Shown: in pieces, positions 17,830-26,328 of the stretch | How positions within the stretch are numbered: the first letter of the stretch is position 1 | Layout of the letters: each line of letters begins with the position of its first letter | From: an uncultured Tateyamaria sp. | GTDB lineage: Bacteria > Pseudomonadota > Alphaproteobacteria > Rhodobacterales > Rhodobacteraceae | DNA: 64,000 bases | Assembly: GCF_947503415.1 (NCBI RefSeq) | Contig: NZ_CANNDS010000001.1 | Span: forward strand, 620,001-684,000 | Direction of reading: 5' to 3' | Notes under the pieces: generated by a model | Database searches by the model: none | What the model was told of the DNA's origin: nothing | The model's input: the letters and a program-made list of their open reading frames with translations, nothing else | Position numbers and translations under genes: made by a program

Positions 17830-18063
17830 ATGTCAGACCAGATCAACATCACGTTTGAATGCAAGAACTGTGGGGCTAAGCCTGCTACGCTGGAATTGCC
17901 CGACGACCACACCGACAACGACATTGCCAAGTGCAAAGGGTGCGGTTTCGAGTTTGGGCCTTACGGAGAGATTAAAGTCAAGGCCATGGAGATGGCAAAG
18001 GCTGAGGTCAGCGGAATGGTCAAGGCTGCCTTCAAGGGATTGAAGGGTTTCAAGATCAAATGA
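17830..18063 (+). CDS. Small zinc-ribbon protein (IS passenger)
   Basis: A 77-residue protein with two CxxC knuckles (CKNCGAKP near residue 11 and CKGCGFEFG near residue 35), a treble-clef or zinc-ribbon pattern that should bind one zinc. The C-terminal half is a lysine-rich helix (VKAMEMAKAEVSGMVKAAFKG). The ATG has AAGGAG 12 bases upstream. It is the first gene inside the IS1595-family element, 50 bases from its left end. Function is unknown; nucleic-acid or transposase binding is only a guess. Confidence 0.75.
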   Translation: MSDQINITFECKNCGAKPATLELPDDHTDNDIAKCKGCGFEFGPYGEIKVKAMEMAKAEVSGMVKAAFKGLKGFKIK

Positions 18064-18085
18064 AAAGCCGCTCACTTCCGCCATA

Positions 18086-18114
18086 GGTATCATGATACCC
18101 CATCAACTGGGGTA
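18086..18114. other. Overlapping palindrome and small hairpin behind the zinc-ribbon gene
   Basis: A perfect 14-bp palindrome GGTATCATGATACC (18086-18099) overlaps a hairpin TACCCC/GGGGTA (18096-18101, 18109-18114). It may be a weak terminator for the zinc-ribbon gene or a protein-binding site. There is no clear T-run. Confidence 0.4.
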
Positions 18115-18124
18115 ACTCAACACC

Positions 18125-18262
18125 TCACCCGCCCTTCTTGGCGTCCGGCTTCTGCTTCACCAGCTTGCCCAGCTTGGCGTTGAACTTCGCTTCGTCGTCG
18201 TCCGCTTCTAACTCGCGGGCGGCTTCTTTGAAGCGGTCTAGTTGGGATTTTTCTTTTTCCAT
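18125..18262 (-). CDS. Small charged protein (IS passenger)
   Basis: A 45-residue frame starting MEKEKSQLDRFKEAARELE and ending with a lysine-rich tail (KQKPDAKKGG). It is almost entirely charged and helical, with an acidic patch EADDDEAKF. The same frame extends to 18316, but that part reads as a poor hydrophobic leader. Small proteins of this composition are common in alphaproteobacteria and have no assigned function. It is convergent with the zinc-ribbon gene. Confidence 0.5.
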   Translation of the reverse strand: MEKEKSQLDRFKEAARELEADDDEAKFNAKLGKLVKQKPDAKKGG

Positions 18263-18393
18263 AAACGCAAGATAGTCGCAAACGGCAGACAAAAAAAGAG
18301 GCGACCCGTGGGCCACCTCAGTTAGGTTTCATACAGATACCCACCATCAGACCGCTAACGCATAGCCTGACAGCGCCCCATCACCGTCTCAGC

Positions 18394-18483
18394 TTACGCT
18401 GGGTGACTGCGCCAGTGAGCACATACGTACTCCAAGCGGCCACGGCGGATACGATGATATGCGTTAACAAACACGTTCTTCAT
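18394..18483 (-). CDS. Candidate 29-residue basic peptide
   Basis: ATG 18483 follows a CTGGAGAAT ribosome-site-like stretch, and the peptide begins MKNVFVNAYHRIRRGRLEYV and ends HWRSHPA. Its aromatic/basic composition resembles short peptides found in phages and mobile elements of alphaproteobacteria. The frame extends upstream to 18780, but the upstream part has no recognisable character. Coding is uncertain. Confidence 0.35.
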   Translation of the reverse strand: MKNVFVNAYHRIRRGRLEYVCAHWRSHPA

Positions 18484-18845
18484 GCCCCATTCTCCAGTTA
18501 AGAAGGGTTTCCCTTGAAATGGGGCAGAACTCTTGTCATATTGCGATTGTTGAAGCCGCGTTTGACATGGGGTCCTGCCCCGGTGAAATGCACCTCGAAA
18601 GTCGATCCTTGTGGGTCGGCTTTCTTGCTTCCCCCCTACGGTCAGATCAAACGATCCGGGTGCGCTGCCGCAGGGGCAGAGCCAGTCTCTGCATCGAATC
18701 CTCACTACATCTTGGGGGATCTGAAACAGAATCCCCATGATCGACACAATACACCGCCTCACGTGCCCGTCAACAGTCATCAGTAATTTAAATTGCTGTT
18801 ACTGAGTAACCGTGCTATCAACCTTTCAGTCAAGTGGAGATTGAT

Positions 18846-19751
18846 ATGGCCGGAAAACCTATTCGCAGCCCTGCATACCCCAGCATGTCCCTTGAGGACG
18901 CTGTGGGCGCAGTTGAAAAAATCGAAGCCCAGTATCGTGGTTCGCCTGTGGATCGGGAGGACGGGGCCAAATTGCTTGGCTACTCGGGGGCAACAGGACC
19001 GGCAAACAAGGCCTTGGCTGCGTTGGCATCCTACGGCTTGGTGGAGCGGGCAGGGAAGGGAATGATGCGGGTAACAAGTCGCGCCCGCTCAATTATTCAC
19101 CCAGACAACGACGCAGATCGCAATGAAGAACTGGCGCAAGCTGCGTTGGAGCCAAAGCTGTTTAAGGAGTTAAGGGATAGGTTCGAGGACATAGCGGTTC
19201 CACCTATGGATGGCGTCGTGACCTATCTGAATCGTGAGGGCTTTAATCCGACCGCAGTTGGACCTGCGGCCAAGGCTTTCATCAACACTATGCAGTTCAT
19301 TCAGTCACGGGGCGAAAGCGAAAGTCATGTTCCTGACGATTCAGTTGACGCAGAATTGGGACCACCGGGCAAAGCGTTCGGTGGTGCAGCGGTTGGCGAT
19401 TTCGTTCAGTGGGAAAGCCAAGGCGCACTCCAATTTGAGACACCCCAACGCGTCCGCGCTGTTTCCGAAGACGGTAACTGGATTGCGGTTGAGGGAAGCG
19501 AAACAGGGATACCCATGAACCAAATTACCGTAGAGCAAACTGCGCCGCCCAAGCCACCAGCGTTCCCAAGTGAAGCGCCTTCTTTTGAGAATCCTACCGC
19601 CGCGAAAGGTTTTTCAGAGTGGTTTCGCGCCAAGGTCGGCGCAGACAAACTTGTCACTATCAACTTCAAAGGCGAAGGCGAAATTGGGCCAAAAGAAATA
19701 GAAAAGATGATCCGCGTTCTTGAGGCGCAAAAGCTAGCACTTGAAGATTAA
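18846..19751 (+). CDS. Unknown passenger protein of the IS1595 element
   Basis: A 301-residue protein. ATG 18846 is preceded by GGAG and is preferred to GTG 18834. Residues 10-85 look like a winged-helix fold (AVEKIEAQYRGSPVDREDGAKLLGY, then ALAALASYGLVERAGKGMMRVT). A central low-complexity linker is followed by VGDFVQWESQGALQF, a possible SH3-like barrel, and a proline-rich stretch. The C-terminus (KGFSEWFRAKVGADKL ... IEKMIRVLEAQKLALED) is helical. I do not recognise the family. It ends directly before a strong terminator, so it is a complete transcription unit carried by the element; a regulatory or DNA-binding role is inferred only from the N-terminus. Confidence 0.7.
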   Translation: MAGKPIRSPAYPSMSLEDAVGAVEKIEAQYRGSPVDREDGAKLLGYSGATGPANKALAALASYGLVERAGKGMMRVTSRARSIIHPDNDADRNEELAQAALEPKLFKELRDRFEDIAVPPMDGVVTYLNREGFNPTAVGPAAKAFINTMQFIQSRGESESHVPDDSVDAELGPPGKAFGGAAVGDFVQWESQGALQFETPQRVRAVSEDGNWIAVEGSETGIPMNQITVEQTAPPKPPAFPSEAPSFENPTAAKGFSEWFRAKVGADKLVTINFKGEGEIGPKEIEKMIRVLEAQKLALED

Positions 19752-19772
19752 CCGAACCGTTCAGAATATTTC

Positions 19773-19800
19773 AGGGCGGGGCATCAGCCCCGCCCTTTTG
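19773..19800 (+). terminator. Rho-independent terminator inside the IS element
   Basis: A 9-bp stem AGGGCGGGG/CCCCGCCCT with a 6-base loop CATCAG is followed by TTTTG. It lies between the convergent passenger gene and transposase gene and can act in both directions (AAAA precedes the stem on the minus strand). Confidence 0.88.
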
Positions 19801-19805
19801 TTCGC

Positions 19806-20771
19806 TTAGTCAGGTCTTGCGTATGTCAACCGCTTCCCTACCACCCCGCGCAACGCGACGTTACCGCGCTCAGCATCATCCACACCATTCGCAACCCGGT
19901 TGTTGTAACGGAAGTCAAACTCCGCAGCATAACGGTGCAGGTGCTGCTTACCGCAGTGCTGGTAAACGCCCTTCATGCCGCGCTTGAAGATGCTGTAGAA
20001 GCCCTCAACCGTGTTGGTGTGGATTTCGCTATCCTGATAATCGACGTACTGGCCCGCACTGTGATTGGTCCAACCGTGGGCGTCAAACACCTGACCTGCG
20101 CCGATACCCTGGTACTGGCGGGCTTCGTCGGTCATAACATACGCCTCTTTGGCGATGTTCTCTTGCAGGATCGGGATAAGCGTAGACTTCTTGAGGTCGT
20201 CCACAACGATAGACTTGGCGCGCTTGGTGGTGCGATCCACCAGCGTGACCATCTTCATCTTGTGAGAACCGCCGCGAGCCTTGGGGTGCTTAACCACGCC
20301 CGGTTCTTTGCCTATGAAAGTTTCGTCTACTTCTACAATGCCGCCGTCCCCACCAAAGCCAGCCAGTGCGCCGTCACGCATACACTCACGGATGCGGTGC
20401 GTCAGGAACCATGCGCTCTTGTAGGTGATGCCCAGAACGCGGTGCAGTTGGTGGCTGCTGATACCTTTCTTGCTGGATACCATCAGGTGAATGGCTTGCA
20501 GCCACAGGTGCAGCGGAAGGTGGCTTTCCTCAAAGATCGTGCCTTTGCGCACCGTGAACTGACCACGGCAATCGCGACACTTCCACAGGCCAAAGCGCTC
20601 TTTGCCCTCTGGGTTCTTCTTAGAGGGCTTCGTGCGGACGCCTTCCAGCTTATAGGCGCTATCTACAACGCCACAGTGAGGGCAGACAGGGCCATCAGCC
20701 CACAGCATCGCTTCAACGTGGGCAAACGCCGCTGCTTCGTCGTGCATGTATGGGGCGGAAAGAACGGACAT
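19806..20771 (-). CDS. IS1595-family (ISXO2-like) transposase
   Basis: A 321-residue DDE-type transposase. The N-terminus has a zinc ribbon (CPHCG near residue 32; CRDCRGQF near residue 70), then VRKGTIFEESHLPLHLW, typical of the ISXO2-like group. The catalytic core shows VEVDETFIGKEPG (first Asp), YVMTDEARQYQGIG (second Asp) and HTNTVEGFYSIFKRG, the N-x-x-E motif that replaces Glu in this family, followed by DFRYNNR. It is intact and full length with an ATG at 20771. It lies 46 bases from the right terminal repeat and is transcribed toward the passenger genes. Confidence 0.95.
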   Translation of the reverse strand: MSVLSAPYMHDEAAAFAHVEAMLWADGPVCPHCGVVDSAYKLEGVRTKPSKKNPEGKERFGLWKCRDCRGQFTVRKGTIFEESHLPLHLWLQAIHLMVSSKKGISSHQLHRVLGITYKSAWFLTHRIRECMRDGALAGFGGDGGIVEVDETFIGKEPGVVKHPKARGGSHKMKMVTLVDRTTKRAKSIVVDDLKKSTLIPILQENIAKEAYVMTDEARQYQGIGAGQVFDAHGWTNHSAGQYVDYQDSEIHTNTVEGFYSIFKRGMKGVYQHCGKQHLHRYAAEFDFRYNNRVANGVDDAERGNVALRGVVGKRLTYARPD

Positions 20772-20848
20772 TGGATTAACCTCTGATTTGTTGAGTTTAA
20801 TCTAACCCTTAGCCGTGGGTTTGTCAAATATATAATCGCCCATTTTTG

Positions 20849-21396
20849 GGCGAGAACCTCTTCGATGGGGTTTCTACGATAAGCTATTTCTAGACGTCAT
20901 AGATTCTCGGCGACTTCCAGAGATCAATGTGACAGCGTCTGCCGAACTCTTGGAGCAATACGACGTCACAGATCCTGCAATTCGGAGCAAGATCATATTG
21001 AGCTGCCAAGGTATACCATACGCGTTGATACTGGCTGGCGAGTATTATCTATCATTGGCTCAGACTACGGCCAATCCCTCACTTGAGCTATTCGGCAACA
21101 CCCCCGATGAAGTTGTTGATCGGTTCATTGACCATTTGAATGAAAACTCCATCAACGCAATCAGGCTAGCCTCCTACCCCCAGTTGCTCGAAGAACAACT
21201 TTTCCAAGAAATCTTTGAAGGGTTTTTTGGAGGTTCAGCGCTTCCTGATTGGAACAGGCTTTCTCAGAGTAGTTTGATGTCTCCGCATGTGCCCGGATTT
21301 TTCACTATGATGCCGGTGCTTAAGGCAGAGATCCAATCACGCGAAAAGAAATTCAATCCAGATATTTTTAGGAAAATCCATGAATTTCTGTCATAA
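20849..21396 (+). pseudogene. STAND-type ATPase, C-terminal part (right of the IS element)
   Basis: Open from the right target duplication and in frame with the left part once the element is removed (EPLRWGFYDKLFLDVIDSRR). It contains the helical region that follows the nucleotide-binding domain in STAND proteins (ELLEQYDVTDPAIRSKIILS, then GIPYALILAGEYYLSLAQ, similar to the GLPLAL motif of NB-ARC proteins). It ends with TAA at 21394-21396. The rejoined gene would be 456 residues to that stop. Confidence 0.8.
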
Positions 21397-22334
21397 GTAA
21401 GCTTGAACAAGGCAGAGGCGAAAAGGAAAGAAGGCGATCTTCGCTATGCATTAGCCTATGTCAAATCGGCGATTTACTCTCTTCCTAGCGACTTAGATTC
21501 TGGGAATAGCGCAGTTCCTTTAAAGCTTGAACTAGCGAAGATTCAGATTGGAAGAGGTGACCTTATGAGTGCTCATAGGACTCTTGAGCAAATTGTAGAT
21601 TCAACGACCTCCTCAACATCGGTTTGCACCGAAAAGCTACCGGGTACCTTGGAGTACTCAATGTCTTGAAGGGGAACTTGAGTGCCGCCGAAATCCTTCT
21701 AAAAAGGGCCCGAAATGCTGAGGAGGTAGACCTCTATTTGCGCAGCAACATGTTCCTGTCGATCTGGCAAGCCAAAATTCGAAGCCTCCAAGACTGTTCC
21801 AATGAGGCCGAGGTAATGCTTCGAAGTCTATGTTCGCAAGCAAAGGCAAAAAAATACTGGGACTTGTATGTCAAGGCTATGATAGCCTTGGGTCATTCTC
21901 TCGTCGAACGAGATGAATACGATGAGGCCGCCACTCATTTTCAAGCCGCCTTAAAAGCGGCGGATCAAACTGAGAGAGCTGATCTCGATATTGAGGCTAA
22001 GACTGGGCATGCGCTATGCCTACTAAAACTGGGTCAGCAAAAGAATGCAGGTTACCTCATAATAAAAGCAATGACTCGGGCGCAACAGGGTGGTCTGGGG
22101 CTTCTTCGCGCTAATGCAATGGTTGCCTACGCTGACATTTTGGTCTCCAGAGATCAAGAAGAGGAAGCAGTTCGGATACTCCAACACGCGTCCAAAGAAG
22201 CTCAAAGTTGCGGCTATATGATCACTTGTGCTCAGATACAGAAGCGACTGAAGCAACTACATGTTCTACCTGACAAACCTTCTAACGAGAGAATTCGCAC
22301 AGATCGGCTTGGCACCGACCGAGAGAATCCGTGA
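21397..22334 (+). pseudogene. TPR-repeat region continuing the STAND gene, frameshifted
   Basis: Directly after the TAA the same frame stays open (NKAEAKRKEGDLRYALAYVK ... SAHRTLEQIVD). The helix pattern then continues in another frame from about 21600 (RKATGYLGVLNVLKGNLSAA ... EYDEAATHFQAALKAADQ ... ILVSRDQEEEAVRILQHASK). The A-x2-Y/F and AL spacing indicates several TPR-like helical hairpins. The simplest reading is one STAND-TPR protein broken by an IS, a stop codon and a frameshift. The second segment (21624-22334) could still be translated separately as a TPR protein. Confidence 0.7.
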
Positions 22335-22429
22335 CGACGGTTCTAGCGTCGGGCGAGTTGCCAAAACTGCTTCAGCTCAATGAGACAGATTTGCAGAGCG
22401 TCGCCAAGCAGTTATATGAGTTTCGTTAA
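22331..22429 (+). CDS. Short coupled ORF behind the TPR segment
   Basis: GTG 22331 overlaps the preceding TGA (GTGA) and opens a 32-codon frame reading VTTVLASGELPKLLQLNETD and ending QLYEFR. The overlap and amphipathic composition suggest the start of a formerly longer coupled gene, cut off by TAA. It matches no family I recognise. Confidence 0.3.
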   Translation: MTTVLASGELPKLLQLNETDLQSVAKQLYEFR

Positions 22430-23055
22430 ATTTTCGCCTGGTAATGGCCGAGGTCAGCGATACTGGCTGCCTTGCAACAGAGGTCCCGCTGTACTTGCGA
22501 ATGTATGCCGCGTCAGCGAAGAACAGAGAACGAATATCGCAGAGCCCCGCTCCTTTCTAGTCTGACCCGGTTGCGGCGAAAGTGCGTTATCGGATCAGGC
22601 GAAATCGACCCCCGCTGACGACCGCAATGACGTCAAGCGCTGCGCTGCATCAAAAGTCGTGCCGCATGTGCGAACGAATGCTGCGTCAGCGAAGCTCGAA
22701 AATCCGAAGACGGGTTTGTCCCGCAGATCACCAGTTCGTTTTCGGTAGCATTTCGCTTGTGCAGCGAATGACAGCTTCGACGGGCCGCGTTGCAGCAACG
22801 GGGGGCCGTGACGAAGGGCCTGTGTGGATGGCTCCTGCATTGCAAGATATTTGTGCGAGTTTTCGATGGTCTGTCAGTACAGTCGTGTGTTCGGCCTGTT
22901 TGTGTGGCATTTGCCACTGGCCCTGATGAGTTCCGCGAGCAAGGTTCCTATCGGCTAAACGACCTCTGGGGCCGCGACATTGGTCGGAGTGTCCTTACTC
23001 TTGGTTGACTTCGTTTCGCATCATCACATCAAGCGTCTTGCATCCCGCGGCAGGA
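22430..23055. repeat. Non-coding stretch with one copy of a dispersed repeat
   Basis: No credible gene is seen. Positions about 22660-22800 hold copy A of an intergenic repeat also present near 35.3, 37.9 and 46.0 kb. Shared blocks are TTTGTCCCGCAG (22715-22726), GCAGCGAAT (22761-22769) and GGGCCGCGTTGCAGC (from 22782). A 23-bp block at 22668-22690 is identical to 35296-35318. Frames here translate to low-complexity Arg/Cys-rich peptides, typical of such repeats. Confidence 0.6.
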
Positions 23056-24075
23056 TCAAACGATCGGCTGCCGGTATTCCTCTCGTTTCGTCAGTAATGC
23101 CCAAATGATCCGGGCGGATTTGTTCGCCATGGCGACCGTCGCCAGCCGGAAGGGCTTTTCGTCGAGCAGCTTGGCGGTCCAGGTGTCCGCCTTCTCGGGC
23201 TTGTTCTTGGCCATGAGGGCACGTGAGGTCATTCCGATGATCAAGAGCTTTCGAATGTATCTGTCGCCCTTCTTGGTGATGCGCCCGAGACGTTCCTTGC
23301 CGCCGCTGGATTTGTTGAGCGGCGTCAGACCCAGCCACGCGGCCAAGTCGCGCCAGGTCTCAAACTGTTTCGCATCACCAATTGTTGCGACGATGGCCGA
23401 CGCGGTGATCGGTCCGACCCCAGGCATGCGCATTAGCCGTCGCGCATCGACATCCAGCCACGCGTGCTTTTCGATCAGTTTGGTCAGTCCATCGACTCTC
23501 GCATTGAGGCCATTCAGTTGATGGCACATCACGCCGAGAATGCCGTCCGCGATCTCGGGCATTGCCAATTGATCTTCGGTGCAGTGCTCTCTGGCAAACT
23601 TAGACACAGCCTCAATGCCCGTCGGCAGGATATGTCCAAACTCTCGGAGAATGCTGCGGATCATATTCACGACCTGAGTACGTTGTCGGACGACTAGATC
23701 CCGCGCTCGGTGGATAGCGAGGACTGCCTGCTGATCCTCTGACTTGATCTCGACGAACCGCATCGTCGGGCGACGCACAGCTTCGCAGATCGCCTCGGCA
23801 TCTGCCGCGTCTGTCTTGCCACGCTTCACATAGGGTTTGACATAGGCTGCTGGCATAAGCCGAACGTCATGACCGAGTTCGCGCAACTTCCGTCCCCAGT
23901 GATGGGATGATCCGCAAGCCTCCATCCCAACCACACAGCGCGGTAATGTTTCGAAGAAGGAAATCAGTTTCGCGCGTTTGATTTTCTTGTTGATGATCTT
24001 GCGCCCCGTCGCAGAAACGCAGTGCACCTGGAAAACGTCCTTGGCCATCCCTCTCATTGATTGCTTTGCAATCAA
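23056..24075 (-). CDS. IS110-family transposase, N-terminus altered
   Basis: About 330 residues with both IS110 domains. The N-terminal RuvC-like DEDD part shows VVGMEACGSSHHWGRKL and KRGKTDAADAEAICEAV. The C-terminal Tnp_20 part shows MRMPGVGPITASAIVATIG, LAAWLGLTPLNKSSGGKERL and ITKKGDRYIRKLL with the serine region. The expected first catalytic Asp just before AK-x-VFQVH is not visible: the frame reads MRGMAKDVFQVH, and upstream is a hairpin (24057-24075, TTGATTGC/GCAATCAA). The start is uncertain (TTG 24075, ATG 24057 or ATG 24048). The copy may be inactive. Element ends could not be determined. Confidence 0.85.
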   Translation of the reverse strand: MIAKQSMRGMAKDVFQVHCVSATGRKIINKKIKRAKLISFFETLPRCVVGMEACGSSHHWGRKLRELGHDVRLMPAAYVKPYVKRGKTDAADAEAICEAVRRPTMRFVEIKSEDQQAVLAIHRARDLVVRQRTQVVNMIRSILREFGHILPTGIEAVSKFAREHCTEDQLAMPEIADGILGVMCHQLNGLNARVDGLTKLIEKHAWLDVDARRLMRMPGVGPITASAIVATIGDAKQFETWRDLAAWLGLTPLNKSSGGKERLGRITKKGDRYIRKLLIIGMTSRALMAKNKPEKADTWTAKLLDEKPFRLATVAMANKSARIIWALLTKREEYRQPIV

Positions 24076-24449
24076 CTGCCGGTCAATGATCCAGGCCCAC
24101 AGTTTTTACTGTCATTGGGTGGCTCCTTACCTAGCAGTCGATGACAACTGCACTTTGGCACGTTCGATGCCGGTGGAGCAGGAGCCATCCACCTCATCCG
24201 CAAAGGGCCGCATTTTGATGAGCCAATTCGTGACGTTTTAACGACCTCAGCGATCGCACGAGCATCCTCGAGCTCAACGCCTAGAAGGCTGCGCAAACGT
24301 CACTCTTCGGACTACATGTCACAAGAAAACTCACAGCATACTTGGCACGACGAGGACGAAAGCCCAAGTCGCAAGTAACACAATCCGGTGAGGACTGAAA
24401 CGTTCACTCATAGCCTGTGTGTGCCTTAGGGCGGTGCACATACTATGAA
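24076..24449. other. Gap between IS110 transposase and SARP regulator
   Basis: No gene is supported. The part next to the transposase start would hold the left end of the IS110 element, where a bridge-RNA-like non-coding segment is expected in this family, but I could not confirm a fold or the element boundary. The remainder is AT-richer unique sequence downstream of the SARP-like gene. Confidence 0.4.
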
Positions 24450-26135
24450 CTAGGTGATGCCGACTAGGCTCGTTGCGCGAGCCAAAATGCTAACAGCAGG
24501 CTTTATGTTCAAGGGCGAAGTGCCTGACTGTAGTCCAGACACACCAAAGGCATCATCGAATGTCGCGATATCGTCCGCGAGTGCCTGCGCCTCTTTGTAC
24601 CGGCCCAGATGCGCGTTCGAAGCGAACAGGTATTTTTTTGTGGCATTGAACTTGGGATTCGCTTTGAGCGCGCGTTCTCCAAACGCCCGCGCACGTTGGA
24701 AGTCGCCGCAGGTCGTAAGGCAGGCGCAAAACACTGCATCCATAAACGACTCGTACAAGGAACTGCCGGGCAATGTGCGGGCGCGGTCCATACACCTAGA
24801 GGCCTCTTCTGACCTTCCCGCGCGCAGCAGGGCAAGCGCCAGAAACGCCAGATTCAACTTGTTGTCTGGTTGCAATTCGACCGACCGCTGCGCGTGCTCC
24901 ACCGCCAGACCGTTGTCCTGCAAAAACAAACTGAAAGCATGTGACGCAACCAGGTTTGCCATCGAACTATTTGGCGACAACTCAAGCGCGCGCCGGACGT
25001 CGTGACGTACCAGATCCTTTGTTACGCAGTCATACCCTTCCATTCGCTCACCGTATTGCAACATCCGCGCACAGTTTCTGAGTGAGATGTTGATGGCAGA
25101 CGGTTCAATGGCAATTGCTCGGTCGATAGTGAGATTCACGTCTGAAATAGGTCTGGAACCCGGGATGAATAAGCCGTCCAGAACATCGGACATCTGCATG
25201 TCACTCTGCCATTTTGTATTGTTTTTCCCACCATGAGCATAACCGATGAGAAACTCCAAAAGGATGGCACACACGTCGTCGAAATAGGAGAACACCTTTT
25301 GCGAAGAAATATCGCAAGAGAACTTCGGATTAACCCAGATCGCTGTATTGTTCGGGTCTCTCAGAACAATCTGAAACTCGAGTGAGCGTTGCGACACGTA
25401 AGCCGACAAACTGACAGAATGCGTCCCGCGAAATGGAGCGGCCGATCGGCCGGTGTGACGTGAGTCGACAACCTCCCAATAGTCGAATTGGAACAACGAT
25501 CGGACCAGCGTGTCAGCAAGTCTGTTGACGTTGTGGGCCGCGATTTCACTTGCGAAGTTGGGAGCATGGATCACGCGCGCAACCGTGGGCGTGATTTCGA
25601 TACGAAGCTTGGGCACAGGGGCGCTCTCACGCCTCGTACCGTCAAAGACCTCGCCTTGCCCCGGTGTGGCCAAGAGTTTTTGGGACTTCTTATTTCGATC
25701 TAGTCCACCGTCAAAGTCGGATGACGCACGACCACGCAATTCCCCCAACCAGGCATCGAAGGCAGGTGAATCGAAGACATCCAGCCCATCCAGCAAAACG
25801 TTCTGGCAAAGCCCATGGTCGGGTGGATTTTGCACGTCGAAACGTGACAGGTCCAACTCCACGATACGCCGGTCACTTTTGATTGGCGCGTCCGGGTCTC
25901 TTCCCAATGCGTTCTTGAGCCCGACCAGCTCTTTGCCCAGGCTATTGCGTTGTTGCAAATGCGACCTTGTGCTCCACAACAGGTTTCTGAGCTTTGACCG
26001 CATGCAAAATCCATGTGGCGACAACAGCAGAATTGCCAGGATTGCCTCTGACTTCCTGCTTGCAAATTTGACGCGGCTTCCATCTGAACGCACAACGCGA
26101 AATGGGCCGACAAGGTGGACCACGAACTTCGTCAC
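24450..26135 (-). CDS. SARP/BTAD-like transcriptional regulator with TPR domain
   Basis: A protein of about 561 residues. The first 90 residues form an OmpR-like winged helix as in SARP/BTAD activators (FVVHLVGPFRVVRSDGSRVK, SRKSEAILAILLLSPHG, LRNLLWSTR, then SLGKELVGLKNALGRD). The middle part is unassigned. Residues from about 330 are TPR-like (DVRRALELSPNSSMANLVAS, VEHAQRSVELQPDNKLNLAF, AFGERALKANPKFNATK). Such proteins bind direct repeats at promoters and activate adjacent operons. There is no ATG near the N-terminus; GTG 26135 has GGGAAA upstream, and TTG 26150 is the alternative. It is divergent from the exported-protein genes starting at 26329 and is their most likely regulator. Confidence 0.78.
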   Translation of the reverse strand: MTKFVVHLVGPFRVVRSDGSRVKFASRKSEAILAILLLSPHGFCMRSKLRNLLWSTRSHLQQRNSLGKELVGLKNALGRDPDAPIKSDRRIVELDLSRFDVQNPPDHGLCQNVLLDGLDVFDSPAFDAWLGELRGRASSDFDGGLDRNKKSQKLLATPGQGEVFDGTRRESAPVPKLRIEITPTVARVIHAPNFASEIAAHNVNRLADTLVRSLFQFDYWEVVDSRHTGRSAAPFRGTHSVSLSAYVSQRSLEFQIVLRDPNNTAIWVNPKFSCDISSQKVFSYFDDVCAILLEFLIGYAHGGKNNTKWQSDMQMSDVLDGLFIPGSRPISDVNLTIDRAIAIEPSAINISLRNCARMLQYGERMEGYDCVTKDLVRHDVRRALELSPNSSMANLVASHAFSLFLQDNGLAVEHAQRSVELQPDNKLNLAFLALALLRAGRSEEASRCMDRARTLPGSSLYESFMDAVFCACLTTCGDFQRARAFGERALKANPKFNATKKYLFASNAHLGRYKEAQALADDIATFDDAFGVSGLQSGTSPLNIKPAVSILARATSLVGIT

Positions 26136-26328
26136 CCAGCTATTTCCCAATCAAGTCTCAAATCATCGGCGGACATGATTCTTAATGCCTCGCGCCGACA
26201 AAGGTACACCCGGGCACGAAATTAACGAATAGGTAATGGAAAGGTAACGGAAGCCACATTGCGTGGATTGGCACATTCCGCCTCAACTGAACGGACAATT
26301 AGATCAATACGTTCACTGGGGGAATTCT

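Larger units (their letters stand above)
17757..20840. mobile_element. IS1595-family element with passenger genes, 3,084 bp
   Basis: The ends are 24-bp terminal inverted repeats (17757-17780 and 20817-20840) beginning GGCGATT and ending GACAAACCC, with one mismatch. The element is flanked by an exact 8-bp target duplication CATTTTTG (17749-17756, 20841-20848). Both the GGC start and the 8-bp duplication are standard for IS1595. The transposase is at the right end on the minus strand. The left two thirds carry a zinc-ribbon protein gene, two very short reading frames and a 301-residue unknown protein with its own terminator. It lies inside the STAND ATPase gene, and the near-identical ends suggest recent insertion. 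Confidence 0.93.

Noticed and set aside
18086-18099. GGTATCATGATACC palindrome as a LacI operator
   Set aside because: It lies behind a passenger gene within the IS element and shares only a partial core with the operators elsewhere in the window.
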